Below, piece after piece: positions 52,460-61,135 of a DNA stretch of 64,000 nucleotides. Each line of letters starts with the position of its first letter. The first letter of the stretch is position 1. Where the stretch lies: positions 3,596,001-3,660,000 of the forward strand of contig OZ241987.1 of assembly GCA_965204395.1 (NCBI GenBank). The letters are read 5' to 3'. The stretch is from Bin87 sp965204395. GTDB taxonomy: Bacteria > Chloroflexota > Dehalococcoidia > Lucifugimonadales > UBA3495. A program made the translations under genes and the position numbers. A model generated the notes under the pieces. That model was given only the letters and a program-made list of their open reading frames with translations, was not told the origin of the DNA and ran no database searches.

Positions 52460-52790
52460 GGTGCACCTCACGCGGTAACGAAACGGGAGAACCGGCCAGC
52501 GCATCGGGCCGGTCGTTGGGATTGTGTCTAATGGTCCGAGCCATTGTCAACAGGCTGAATGCCTCACGCGTACCCGCTTTGCGCAACCTGTCGCTGCCAG
52601 CGCCCCCGCCGCCTCAATTCAAGTGGCACAGTCATTCCTGCGTGCCGGCGCCAATACGCCCAACTTTTTGTGAATTACCTGCCTTTGGTGGCATAAGGAC
52701 GTGCCATCGCTCCCCATAATCACCCGAATCCCCAAAAAACCCCAGTTCAGACACCTCCCGCCCAGGGCAATCGCATTTGGAATTTACAGG
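52460..52790. other. Gap without genes upstream of the amidase unit
   Basis: I see no credible gene. It should hold the promoter of the GatC/AtzG-like gene, but I could not find a good -35/-10 pair on the minus strand. Short overlapping frames look random. Confidence 0.35.
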
Positions 52791-52896
52791 CTCGTCACTC
52801 CGGCGAAAGCCGGAGTCCAGAGGCCGCAGAATGAAGTGAGCGACCACGAAACTGCCGAATTCAGGCACTGGATACCGGCTTTCGCCGGTATGACGG
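52791..52896. repeat. REP-like inverted-repeat element, copy 2
   Basis: CGTCACTCCGGCGAAAGCCG and GAGTCCAG at 52793-52820 oppose CTGGATACCGG and TTCGCCGGTATGACGG at 52868-52896. The nested layout matches the element at 7736-7838, with base changes in both arms. The two copies show that the family is dispersed in this genome. Confidence 0.7.
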
Positions 52897-52958
52897 TGGC
52901 CGGGAGAGCCTTATCCAAGGGCCGACAATTGAAATGCGATTGCCCTGACCTCCCGCCC

Positions 52959-53225
52959 GACGACACTTCCCCCTTGCTTTAACCCCTACCCCGTCCGTAC
53001 CATATTGCCGAACGCCCCAATTCCGACCCGCCACCCAAGCCCACGACAGCCGTCCCAATGCCCACTTCCCAACACCGCGAACCTCCTTCCCCCAAACCCG
53101 CTCACCTGTCCGCCAATACCACCCAAACCGCCGCCAAAACCCTTCCCTCGGCCCCAATTCAGCACCACCACCCGCCCAATGCGCTACAGGAATTAGCGGA
53201 AATGAGAGGAAATGAGCGGGAAATC
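52959..53225 (-). repeat. G-rich dispersed repeat, copy B
   Basis: On the minus strand this runs GATTTCCCGCTCATTTC, then G/T-rich blocks (GGCGGCGGTTTGGGTGG, GCGGTGTTGGG), and ends GGGGGAAGTGTCGTC. The order of blocks matches copy A at 25069-25345, with gaps and substitutions. No small gene like the one beside copy A accompanies it. A 100-bp REP-like element lies next to it. Confidence 0.65.
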
Positions 53226-53428
53226 GACCTTTCCGTCCTTTCACCACGCAATTACAAGGGGTACGCGTGAGGCTGGATGCAGGCTTCAGTTCCATCGTTC
53301 CGTCTCTCGAATGGTTGTGAACCAACAAGACGACGGGGCAGCGAAAGGAAGATGTGCTGTGCATGACCAACATCGTACGAAATCGTCCATTGACGCAGCC
53401 CAGCCTACTCCCGGTCGAAATTTGGTTG

Positions 53429-53437
53429 TGCTAGAAT
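53429..53437 (+). promoter_or_regulatory. Extended -10 element for metG
   Basis: TGCTAGAAT at 53429-53437 is one base off the TGCTATAAT seen at three other promoters. The start would be near 53444, 35 nt before the TTG of metG. The -35 is weak. Confidence 0.5.
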
Positions 53438-53478
53438 AATTTTGTCAATCGGCTGCGGTGAGATTGAGGAGGGGAGCC

Positions 53479-55164
53479 TTGCCCGAGCGAATTTTCATCG
53501 GCGTTGCGTGGCCCTATGCCAACGGGCCGCTTCACATGGGACACATCGCCGGCTGCTATTTGGCTGCCGATATTTTTGCCCGCTACCACCGCATGAAGGG
53601 CAACGATGTTTTGATGGTCTCCGGCTCGGACGCCCATGGCACGCCGATCACCATCAGGGCTGACCAGGAAGGTGTCGAGCCCGGCGTGATCCTCGAGCGG
53701 TACCACGCCCAGTTCCTGGACACGTGGGAGCGGCTGGGTATTTCTTTCGACCTGTTCACCACCACTCATACCGATAATCATCGTCGGGTGGTTCAGGACA
53801 TCTTTCGAAAACTCAAGGAACAGGACTACATCTACGCCGACACCATGCTGCTGGCCCACTGCGCCGGCTGCACCCGTTTCTTGCCCGACCGATACGTGGA
53901 GGGCGTTTGCCCCCATTGCGGCAACGAACGGGCACGGGGAGATCAGTGCGACCTCTGCGGGCATACCTTGGACCCCATCGAGTTGGTCAAACCGCGTTGC
54001 AGCATCTGCGGCGAGACTCCCGACTTTCGCGACTCCGAGCACTTCTTCCTGCGCCTGTCGGCCTTTGAACAACCCCTGCTGGACTGGATCGGCGACAAGG
54101 ACCATTGGCGGCCGAACGTCGCCAATTCGACGCGGGGTTTCCTGCAGGGAGGCCTCAAGGACCGGGCCATCACTCGGGACCTGACTTGGGGCGTGCCGGT
54201 GCCGCTGGACGGCTACGACGAAAAGCGCATCTACGTCTGGTTCGAGGCCGTCATCGGATACCTGTCCGCCGCCGTCGAGTGGGCAGAGAGCAACGGAAAC
54301 CCTTCGGCCTGGGAAGACTTCTGGAAGGACGAAAACACCAAGGGCTACTATTTCATTGGCAAGGACAACATCCCCTTCCACAGCATCATCTGGCCCGCGA
54401 TGATCATGGCCTACGGCGGCCTCAACCTCCCCTATGATGTGCCGGCCAACGAATTCCTCAGCCTGGAAAGCCGCAAGTTCTCCACCAGTCAAAATTGGGC
54501 GGTTTGGGTCCCTGACTACCTCGATAGTTACGATCCTGACCCGTTGCGCTACCTCCTGTCCATCAACATGCCGGAGACCGGCGACACCGATTTCAGCTGG
54601 AGCGAGTTCGTTCGCCGCAATAACGATGAGTTGGTGGCGACCTATGGCAACCTCGTTAATCGAGTCCTTCGGTTCACCTACCGCAATTTCGACGCACAGG
54701 TACCGGTGGATGCTGCACCTCCTGAGGATGCGGAAATCGCGTTGCTTGAATCGGCACGCCAGGCCATGGCTGACGTCGACGATTGCCTGGCCCACACCCG
54801 ATTCAGGGCCGGCATCAGCCGCGCCTTCGCCCTGGCCCAGGAAACCAACCGGTACCTGGACGCGCGCGCACCGTGGCAATCCATAAAAACGGACCGCGCC
54901 GACGCTGCCCGCTCGTTGAGCACAGCGATACAGGTGCTCAACTGCCTGAAGGTGGCTCTGTCCCCTTACCTGCCGTTCACCAGCCAAAAGGTCCATGAAT
55001 TCCTGGGTTTTGACGGCGAAGTGTCCCAAGAACCCTGGGATTTCGACACGCTGGCCGGCAATATTCAGGCCGGCGCGCCGTTACGCAACCCGTCGGCTCT
55101 GTACGCCAAGCTGGACACTGCGGTGGCGGAGCAGGAAGCCGAGCAACTTGGCATCCCCGCCTGA
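53479..55164 (+). CDS. metG: Methionyl-tRNA synthetase
   Basis: A 561-residue class I aminoacyl-tRNA synthetase. AWPYANGPLHMGHIAGCYLAADI gives HMGH at 19-22, and ESRKFSTSQNWAVW gives the KMSKS equivalent KFSTS, as in archaeal-type enzymes. The connective insertion has zinc knuckles: CAGC, CPHC, CDLC and CSIC near residues 137-182. The anticodon-binding domain follows, with no C-terminal tRNA-binding module. The start is TTG 53479 with GAGGAGG upstream. The polyprenyl synthase gene overlaps or follows closely. Confidence 0.93.
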   Translation: MPERIFIGVAWPYANGPLHMGHIAGCYLAADIFARYHRMKGNDVLMVSGSDAHGTPITIRADQEGVEPGVILERYHAQFLDTWERLGISFDLFTTTHTDNHRRVVQDIFRKLKEQDYIYADTMLLAHCAGCTRFLPDRYVEGVCPHCGNERARGDQCDLCGHTLDPIELVKPRCSICGETPDFRDSEHFFLRLSAFEQPLLDWIGDKDHWRPNVANSTRGFLQGGLKDRAITRDLTWGVPVPLDGYDEKRIYVWFEAVIGYLSAAVEWAESNGNPSAWEDFWKDENTKGYYFIGKDNIPFHSIIWPAMIMAYGGLNLPYDVPANEFLSLESRKFSTSQNWAVWVPDYLDSYDPDPLRYLLSINMPETGDTDFSWSEFVRRNNDELVATYGNLVNRVLRFTYRNFDAQVPVDAAPPEDAEIALLESARQAMADVDDCLAHTRFRAGISRAFALAQETNRYLDARAPWQSIKTDRADAARSLSTAIQVLNCLKVALSPYLPFTSQKVHEFLGFDGEVSQEPWDFDTLAGNIQAGAPLRNPSALYAKLDTAVAEQEAEQLGIPA

Positions 55165-55189
55165 TCTCCTCTCCATCGAGCAGCGCGCC

Positions 55190-56188
55190 GTGGTCACCGG
55201 GCTGGATCTGAAAACCGTTTCCATATACGCTCCGGTGGCGGATCAGTTGGTCCAGGTAGAGGATCAACTTCGGGAACTGTGTCAGACCGACATTGCCGAC
55301 CTTGATCCCTTGCTGGACTACGCGCTGCGCTCCGGAGGCAAGCGCGTCCGGCCTGCTCTCACCCTGCTGGCGGCCGAATTCCATCCTCATGATCGCGACC
55401 GGTCGCAGATCATGGCGGCGGCCGTGGAACTGCTGCACCTCGCCACCCTGATCCACGACGACACCGTGGATAACGCCGGACTGCGGCGGGGCAAGCCAAC
55501 CATCAACAAGCTCTACGGTAACCACGTCGCCGTTCTGCTCGGGGACTACCTTTTTGCGACCTCCGCCACGTTCGTCTGCGACACCGGTGTGATCAGGGTA
55601 ATTCGCAGGTTCTCAGAGACCATAATGGAGTTGGCCAGCGGCCAGCTAATCGAGTTCTTCACCACCTTCGACTCCGTGAAGGCTCGTCGGCTGTACGACG
55701 AACGCATCTACCGCAAGACGGCATCGCTGTTCTGCACCTCCGCCGAATCAGGCGCCATTTTGGGCAACGCCACCGAGCATGAGGTTGCATCTCTGCGCGC
55801 ATACGGTCACAACATTGGAATGGCTTTCCAAATCGTTGATGACCTGCTGGACGTGCAGGGCGACACGGCCGAGATGGGTAAGCCCGTTGGCAATGACCTG
55901 CTGCAGGGCGTACTCACGCTGCCCAGCATCATGCTGATGGAGCGCTACCCCGACGACCAGCCTATCGAAGCCCTATTCAAAGCCATCAAGTCCGGCGATG
56001 GCGATGTGGATGGGCTTCTCCACAGATCGCTGGCGATGATCAACGATTCCGACATAATTCCCGACTGCTTCACCACTATCCGCGATTACTGTTCGGTAGC
56101 CGCCGCCGCCCTGGATGAGCTGCCCGATTGCCCGTCTCGCCGGTCGCTGCTCCAGATGGTGGACTACATCCGGGAACGCTCTCGCTAA
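55190..56188 (+). CDS. Long-chain polyprenyl diphosphate synthase
   Basis: A 332-residue trans-prenyltransferase making the side chain of quinones or a similar lipid. DYALRSGGKRVRPALTLLAAEF begins the core. LATLIHDDTVDNAGLRRGKPTIN holds the first Asp-rich motif near residue 95. GMAFQIVDDLLDVQGD holds the second near 225. The two aspartate motifs bind Mg-diphosphate. Start GTG 55190 is chosen because it opens the conserved domain; TTG 55148 upstream overlaps metG. Its end overlaps the convergent amidohydrolase gene by 4 bp. Confidence 0.88.
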   Translation: MVTGLDLKTVSIYAPVADQLVQVEDQLRELCQTDIADLDPLLDYALRSGGKRVRPALTLLAAEFHPHDRDRSQIMAAAVELLHLATLIHDDTVDNAGLRRGKPTINKLYGNHVAVLLGDYLFATSATFVCDTGVIRVIRRFSETIMELASGQLIEFFTTFDSVKARRLYDERIYRKTASLFCTSAESGAILGNATEHEVASLRAYGHNIGMAFQIVDDLLDVQGDTAEMGKPVGNDLLQGVLTLPSIMLMERYPDDQPIEALFKAIKSGDGDVDGLLHRSLAMINDSDIIPDCFTTIRDYCSVAAAALDELPDCPSRRSLLQMVDYIRERSR

Positions 56189-57684
56189 ATCCCTTCGCGC
56201 CAGACCACGCGCCCGGCGACCACCGTCAGCACCGACCTTATCTCCGGTAAGTCCCCTAAAGGCGTCGTTAGCGGATCCGGTTCCACTACAGCTATATCAG
56301 CCGGCTCGCCCGGTACAATCCGACGCCCTCCGGTGTGCATATCCAACGCTCCCGATATTGAGGGTAGCCTGACTCCGCCGAGCGAATGCCCTAGCGCCGT
56401 GCATCGTCCAACCGCTGCCGCCATCGCCGACCACGGGTTAGGCTCAACGACCGGCGCATCCGAACCCAACGAAATTCGAACTCCACGCGCGGCCAGAGCG
56501 CCGGCCGGGTAGAGATGCGCAACCAGATCCTCGGGCACCGTACGTAGGTAGCGTTCCCCTTCATAATGCAGGAACCCAGTGTTGGGCACGACGCGTGCGC
56601 CAGATGCGGCGACCAGTTCGGCCACGTCCGGCGGACACTCGCCACAGTGTTCGATCCGATCATGTCCGACGGTCGAAGGATGGTCGGCAAGCGCCAACGC
56701 CGATGCAACGACTGCCTCCCGTTCCACTGCGTGTATTGCCACCGGAAATCCCGCTGCATGTGCTCGCATTACGATTCTTGAAAATCCCTCGAAGTCTGGA
56801 TGGAGGCTTCCCGACGACACGGTCAACATGATCTTTGCCGGCCCTAACGTCAAGAATCCTGACTCATCAACGTCGCCGTATTTCAATCCGGCTCGGTGAG
56901 TCTCATCCAACCGTCCGGCGCCCACCATCATGGTGACCCGCAATGGGATCACCCCGTCCGCTACGAGACTCTCAAACGCTTTCCACCGTTCGATCCCATT
57001 GTCGGCCCCTGCGTCAGTCGCTTCGGTGAAGCCGTATCGAAGCAAATCTTGGCTCAGTTCCCGGATAGCCGTGCGGAGTTCGATATCATCGGTCCTTGAG
57101 CGCGTTCGTCGGCGGATCCAATCCTCCATGTCCAGCAGTAAACCGGTGGGTTCCCCATCAGGATCGCGGACGATGGTGCAACCGGGAGGATCTGTTGTGT
57201 TGCGGTCGATACCTACAGTATCCAGGCCCGCGCTGTTGAGAACGCACGCGTGGCCCGAACGGTGCTCCACCCGAACCAGTCGCTCCAGAGAAACGGCGTC
57301 GAGGTCGTGGCGGCTAAGATGGCGGCCCAGTCCCAGCGGCGAGTCGTCGTAGCCGTAACCCCGTATCCAGCCGTCACTGCGGACTCGCGAAGATTTCAAC
57401 GACGTCACGACAGAGTCAACCGTGGGAGTCGCCGATGGCCGGCAGTCCACCGCCAACCGCTTTGCCGCCATCGCGAAGAGGTGGCAGTGATCGTCAACGA
57501 TGCCCGGTATCAACGCACGCCCGCCGCAATCAACGATCTCTGAACCCGGGCCAGCGTATCGCGTGACCTCATCGTCTGTCCCGACCTTGAGGATTAAGCC
57601 GTTCGCGACCGCCAGCGCAGTCGATTCAGCTCCAGCGCCGTGTATTCGCGCGTTTCGTAATACGATGCTAGACGTTCTGGACAT
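56185..57684 (-). CDS. YtcJ-like amidohydrolase
   Basis: A 499-residue metal-dependent amidohydrolase of the YtcJ/amidohydrolase 3 family. SIVLRNARIHGAGAEST begins with the typical edge strand. ALIPGIVDDHCHLF has the HxH metal motif (His-Cys-His, around 68-70). RIEHCGECPPDVAELV and RISLGSDAPVVEPNPWSAMAAAV give the later His and the Asp ligand. The substrate is unknown. It starts at ATG 57684 with a weak ribosome site and is divergent from the MBL-hydrolase gene, with a promoter between them. The end overlaps polyprenyl synthase by 4 bp. Confidence 0.82.
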   Translation of the reverse strand: MSRTSSIVLRNARIHGAGAESTALAVANGLILKVGTDDEVTRYAGPGSEIVDCGGRALIPGIVDDHCHLFAMAAKRLAVDCRPSATPTVDSVVTSLKSSRVRSDGWIRGYGYDDSPLGLGRHLSRHDLDAVSLERLVRVEHRSGHACVLNSAGLDTVGIDRNTTDPPGCTIVRDPDGEPTGLLLDMEDWIRRRTRSRTDDIELRTAIRELSQDLLRYGFTEATDAGADNGIERWKAFESLVADGVIPLRVTMMVGAGRLDETHRAGLKYGDVDESGFLTLGPAKIMLTVSSGSLHPDFEGFSRIVMRAHAAGFPVAIHAVEREAVVASALALADHPSTVGHDRIEHCGECPPDVAELVAASGARVVPNTGFLHYEGERYLRTVPEDLVAHLYPAGALAARGVRISLGSDAPVVEPNPWSAMAAAVGRCTALGHSLGGVRLPSISGALDMHTGGRRIVPGEPADIAVVEPDPLTTPLGDLPEIRSVLTVVAGRVVWREGI

Positions 57685-57708
57685 CCTGATGCCGTGATGA
57701 CCTGCAGG

Positions 57709-57739
57709 TTGGGGCTACTGGCGCCGATGCTATAATCGG
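57709..57739 (+). promoter_or_regulatory. Extended -10 promoter for the MBL hydrolase, palindromic
   Basis: TTGGGG at 57709-57714 is a weak -35, 16 nt from TATAAT at 57731-57736 with the TGC extension. The 16 bases at 57724-57739, CCGATGCTATAATCGG, are identical to the cmk promoter's minus strand at 32149-32164. The leader is about 47 nt. Confidence 0.6.
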
Positions 57740-57788
57740 GCGCGCTTAATTTAGCAGATCAATCGCAGACCGTATGGAGGAGGGAGCC

Positions 57789-58592
57789 ATGCCGGAACTG
57801 GATATCATCATGGGCGGGTACTCAATCAACACCGACCAAACCCGGCTGGGGTTGTGTACCGTCACTCTGATCCGTGGAGAAGTGCTGTCCATCGTGGACG
57901 TGGCCCACTTCGGTCGCCGCAATATGTTGGTGGACCAACTGGAGGCCAACGGCATATCCACCAATGACATTGGCCGGGTGATCCTTACCCATGCCCACTG
58001 GGACCACTCTCAGAACACCGACCTCTTCCCCAACGCCGAGATCGTGATCCATGCCGACGAGTTGGAGTACAGTCGCAATCCCCGGCCAGGCGACCTGGCG
58101 ACGGCCCGCTACTTCGCCAACACTCTCCTGGATCAAAACGTGCGCACCGTTTCCGGAGAGACTGAACTGGAACCCGGCGTGCGTCTCATCGAGACCCCGG
58201 GCCACACTCGCGGGCACGTAAGCGTGGTCGTCGACACCGCTGGCGGCACCGTTTGCGTGGGCGGCGATGCCATGTCCGACGCCGGAGCCATCGGGCGCGG
58301 CACTCCGGCCATCGTGTTCTGGAGCGAGGCCGACGCCCGGGCCAGTATCCAGAAGATCGTAGCGGCGGCTGACACCATCTACCCGGGACACGACCGGCCC
58401 TTCCGCGTCGAGGCCGACGGTGGCATTACCTACCTTGCAGACTCGCCAACCCTGGAGGTCAGCGGCGTACTTCACTACGCCAGCGGGGCCTTCACGGTCA
58501 ACATCGGGCGTGCCGCACACCCGGGCACCACGGTGATGCCTAGCGCGATTGACTACCAGGGCGGCGGGCACAACCATCCCGGCCATTGTTGA
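57789..58592 (+). CDS. MBL-fold metallo-hydrolase
   Basis: A 267-residue metallo-beta-lactamase-fold hydrolase with the VILTHAHWDHSQNTDLFPNAEIVIHADE motif, HxHxDH at about 69-74, and metal ligands in LIETPGHTRGHVSVVVDTAGGTVCVGGDAMSD and DTIYPGHDRPF. The family includes lactonases and glyoxalase II-like enzymes. ATG 57789 follows GGAGGAGGGAGCC. It is 4 bp before the HAD phosphatase gene, so both share the palindromic promoter. The substrate is unknown. Confidence 0.85.
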   Translation: MPELDIIMGGYSINTDQTRLGLCTVTLIRGEVLSIVDVAHFGRRNMLVDQLEANGISTNDIGRVILTHAHWDHSQNTDLFPNAEIVIHADELEYSRNPRPGDLATARYFANTLLDQNVRTVSGETELEPGVRLIETPGHTRGHVSVVVDTAGGTVCVGGDAMSDAGAIGRGTPAIVFWSEADARASIQKIVAAADTIYPGHDRPFRVEADGGITYLADSPTLEVSGVLHYASGAFTVNIGRAAHPGTTVMPSAIDYQGGGHNHPGHC

Positions 58593-58596
58593 TGCC

Positions 58597-59499
58597 ATGC
58601 GCGCCGTTATATTCGACTGGGACCTCACCCTTTGGGACAGTTGGGGGATCCACCTCAGGTTGATGGAGAACACGGCGACCGAACTCGGATTGGAGGTACC
58701 ATCCCCGGAGGCGGTCGCCGCCGAATTTCATCGGCCATTTCGCCAGCATCTGCTCTGGTTCTTCGGCAGCCGGCCCGATGCCGAGATTGAACTGGACAGG
58801 ATACTCAACAGCTACCTTTCCCGGTACGAAGACATCCTGAACTTCCGCAACTACCTTTTTCCCGGCGTTGCCAGCGTACTGGGAGCGCTGAAGCGACGGG
58901 GTATCCGCATTGGCATCCTGTCGGACAAGATACCCGAGTTCGGTCATGCCGAGTTGCAACGGTCGGGCTTGTCGGCACTGGTCGAGTATGCGGATTTCAA
59001 GACCGATGCTCGCCCCTACAAACCTGCCCCTGACGGGCTACGCACCGTCCTGGATGCGTTGGGCATCAGTCCCGAAGACGCGATCTACATAGGAGACGGT
59101 CCCCAGGACATAACGTGCGCTCGCACCGTTGGCGCCGCGTCCGCAGCGGCGCTGTGGTCTGCGATTGACCGCGACGCTACGTTGGAGCAACGTCCGAACT
59201 ATCGGCTGCATCGACCCCACCAGGTTTTGGCGGCGGTGGACGCTGCGCAGGGGGCGACAGGCTCGGATCCGTGGGTACGGCACCTGCCCTGGCCATGGCG
59301 TCCTGACGCTGATGACCCGCGGGATGATCAGGACTCAGCGACCGTCGCAGCCTCGGACGTCAGCGTCGAGACTGAGTCGCCCCCGTGGCCGTCCTGGCCC
59401 ATGGCCTCGCAATGGAGGGGCCGCAGCGCAGAATTGGCCCGGCTGCCGGTCGAAGCCAACCCCATCGCACCGCTTTCGCTGCGGAATCCGGACGCCTAA
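58597..59499 (+). CDS. HAD-family phosphatase with a C-terminal extension
   Basis: A 300-residue HAD-family phosphatase. AVIFDWDLTLWDSWGIHLRLME is motif I with Asp7 and Asp9. GILSDKIPEFG and TDARPYKPAPDGLRTVLDALG carry motifs II and III (the Lys), and AIYIGDGPQDI is motif IV near 165. After residue 205 a Pro/Trp/Asp-rich extension of about 95 residues (PWVRHLPWPWRPDADDPRDD, later PPWPSWP) follows; it looks disordered and is unusual in the family. Start ATG 58597 is four bases after the MBL gene stop. Confidence 0.8.
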   Translation: MRAVIFDWDLTLWDSWGIHLRLMENTATELGLEVPSPEAVAAEFHRPFRQHLLWFFGSRPDAEIELDRILNSYLSRYEDILNFRNYLFPGVASVLGALKRRGIRIGILSDKIPEFGHAELQRSGLSALVEYADFKTDARPYKPAPDGLRTVLDALGISPEDAIYIGDGPQDITCARTVGAASAAALWSAIDRDATLEQRPNYRLHRPHQVLAAVDAAQGATGSDPWVRHLPWPWRPDADDPRDDQDSATVAASDVSVETESPPWPSWPMASQWRGRSAELARLPVEANPIAPLSLRNPDA

Positions 59500-59541
59500 T
59501 CCTAAGTGATGGTCGCCAGCGCTGCTTAGGTAACGCCCCTG

Positions 59542-60492
59542 TCAGCGGTTCGCCAGTTGTGATGCGGCGGCCGTGTGCTGATCGTCGGCGTGGTACGAGG
59601 AGCGCACCAAGGGCCCGGACGCCACGTGCTTGAACCCCATCTGCTCGCCGACCAGGCGCAGTTCTTCAAATTCGGCCGGCGTGTAGAATCGGTCGATCTT
59701 GATGTGCTTGACCGACGGTCGCAGGTATTGTCCGATGGTCAATAGATCGCAATTCACCGACCGAAGGTCGGCCATAGTCTGCCTGACCTCGTCCATCGTT
59801 TCGCCCATGCCCACGATGATTCCCGACTTGGTGGGCATCGACGGGTTGATCTCCTTGACCCGGCGTATCAACTCCAGCGATTGGCGGTAGTCTCCCTTGG
59901 GTCGGACGCGGCGGAACACCCGCTCTACCGATTCGATGTTGTGGTTCAGAACCTCGGGCCCGGCGGACACCACCTTCTCCAGCGCGTTCCAGTTTCCATC
60001 AAAGTCGGGTATGAGGACCTCCACCCGGCACCCGGGCACGGCGGCCCGCACCTGCTTGATGCAGGCGGCGAATATCCCGGCGCCGCCATCCGGCAGGTCG
60101 TCCCGATTGACCGACGTGATGACGCAATACTTCAGGCCCATCCGTTTCACGGTGGAAGCAAGCCGGAACGGTTCGCCGAGGTCCAGCATGCCAGGCCGCC
60201 CCGTGGTCACCGCGCAATACGCGCACGCGCGGGTGCAGATGTCCCCCAGGATCATAAACGTGGCCGCCGACCGTTCCCAGCACTCCCCGATGTTGGGGCA
60301 GCGGGCCTCTTCGCACACCGTGTGCAACTGACTGTCGCGCATTAACTGCTTCAGCTCAATGTAGCGCGGCCCCCCCGGTATGCGTACTTTCAACCAGTCG
60401 GGCAAACGAGGCCGAATGGCTGGTTCGCCAGCGGTCGGGCCGCTACCCGAGCGTTCGGTCAGCGGCGGGCTGGGGTTGGCGGGTAGCGTCAT
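59542..60492 (-). CDS. lipA: Lipoyl synthase
   Basis: A 316-residue radical SAM enzyme inserting sulfur into octanoyl-protein. The N-terminal auxiliary cluster is Cys60, 65 and 71 (CEEARCPNIGEC). The radical SAM cluster is Cys86, 90 and 93 (CTRACAYC). The ending GPLVRSSYHADDQ keeps the conserved RSSYHA stretch. It is the last gene of a tyrA-aroA-gmk-lipA run on the minus strand. ATG follows CCGGAGACCGCTG, with 13 bp after gmk. Confidence 0.95.
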   Translation of the reverse strand: MTLPANPSPPLTERSGSGPTAGEPAIRPRLPDWLKVRIPGGPRYIELKQLMRDSQLHTVCEEARCPNIGECWERSAATFMILGDICTRACAYCAVTTGRPGMLDLGEPFRLASTVKRMGLKYCVITSVNRDDLPDGGAGIFAACIKQVRAAVPGCRVEVLIPDFDGNWNALEKVVSAGPEVLNHNIESVERVFRRVRPKGDYRQSLELIRRVKEINPSMPTKSGIIVGMGETMDEVRQTMADLRSVNCDLLTIGQYLRPSVKHIKIDRFYTPAEFEELRLVGEQMGFKHVASGPLVRSSYHADDQHTAAASQLANR

Positions 60493-60505
60493 CAGCGGTC
60501 TCCGG

Positions 60506-61135
60506 TCACAGCATCTGCACTAGGCGCGGGTTCACACGGCACTTTTCGGCGGCGATGATGGCGTCGATTTCCCGCACGGCGTCAATCAGGGCGCCGTTTC
60601 GGTTGACGACGCGATAGTCGAATTCGTTGATTCGTCCGATCTCCACGGATGCTTCTTGTAACCGCCGGTTCATCTCGTCGTCGTCTTCGGTGCCCCGGGC
60701 GGACAGTCGGTTCCTGAGTTCGGCCATGCTGGCGGGCATCACGAAAATAGTCAGCGCTTCGGGAGCCAGGTCGCGGATGGTGGCGGCCCCCTGCACGTCT
60801 ATTTCAAGGATAACATCCTTCCCTGCGATCAGAGGGTCGCGCACCTGTTGCCTTGGCACCCCGTACCAACGGTCATACACCTGCGCCGATTCCAGCAGTT
60901 CGTCCCTTTCTCTCATCCGCAGAAATGTGGGTACATCCAGGAAAATGTAGTCCTCTCCATCGACTTCGCCCGCGCGCATGGGCCGGGTGGTGGCTGTCAC
61001 CGCGAAATGCCAAGGCCGGTCCAGGTCGCGCAGCGCGGAGACCAATGTCCCTTTGCCGGATGCCGACGGGCCCGACAGCACCACCAGCAACGGCGGCGCG
61101 GGACTCGCCTGGGGCAACTCGCCTGCCTCAGTCAT
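60506..61135 (-). CDS. gmk: Guanylate kinase
   Basis: A 209-residue GMP kinase. LLVVLSGPSASGKGTLVSALRDLD is the P-loop near residues 16-40. TTRPMRAGEVDGEDYIFLDVPTFLRM binds GMP. DPLIAGKDVILEIDVQGAATIRDLAPEAL follows. Its ATG overlaps the TGA stop of aroA (ATGA at 61135-61132), so the two are translationally coupled. Confidence 0.94.
   Translation of the reverse strand: MTEAGELPQASPAPPLLVVLSGPSASGKGTLVSALRDLDRPWHFAVTATTRPMRAGEVDGEDYIFLDVPTFLRMRERDELLESAQVYDRWYGVPRQQVRDPLIAGKDVILEIDVQGAATIRDLAPEALTIFVMPASMAELRNRLSARGTEDDDEMNRRLQEASVEIGRINEFDYRVVNRNGALIDAVREIDAIIAAEKCRVNPRLVQML

Noticed and set aside
52861..53373. 170-codon minus-strand frame across the repeats
   Set aside because: Runs through the G-rich repeat and the REP-like element; composition follows the repeat, not a gene.
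53431..55029. 532-codon minus-strand frame opposite metG
   Set aside because: Fully antisense to a clear methionyl-tRNA synthetase; no ribosome site or domain.
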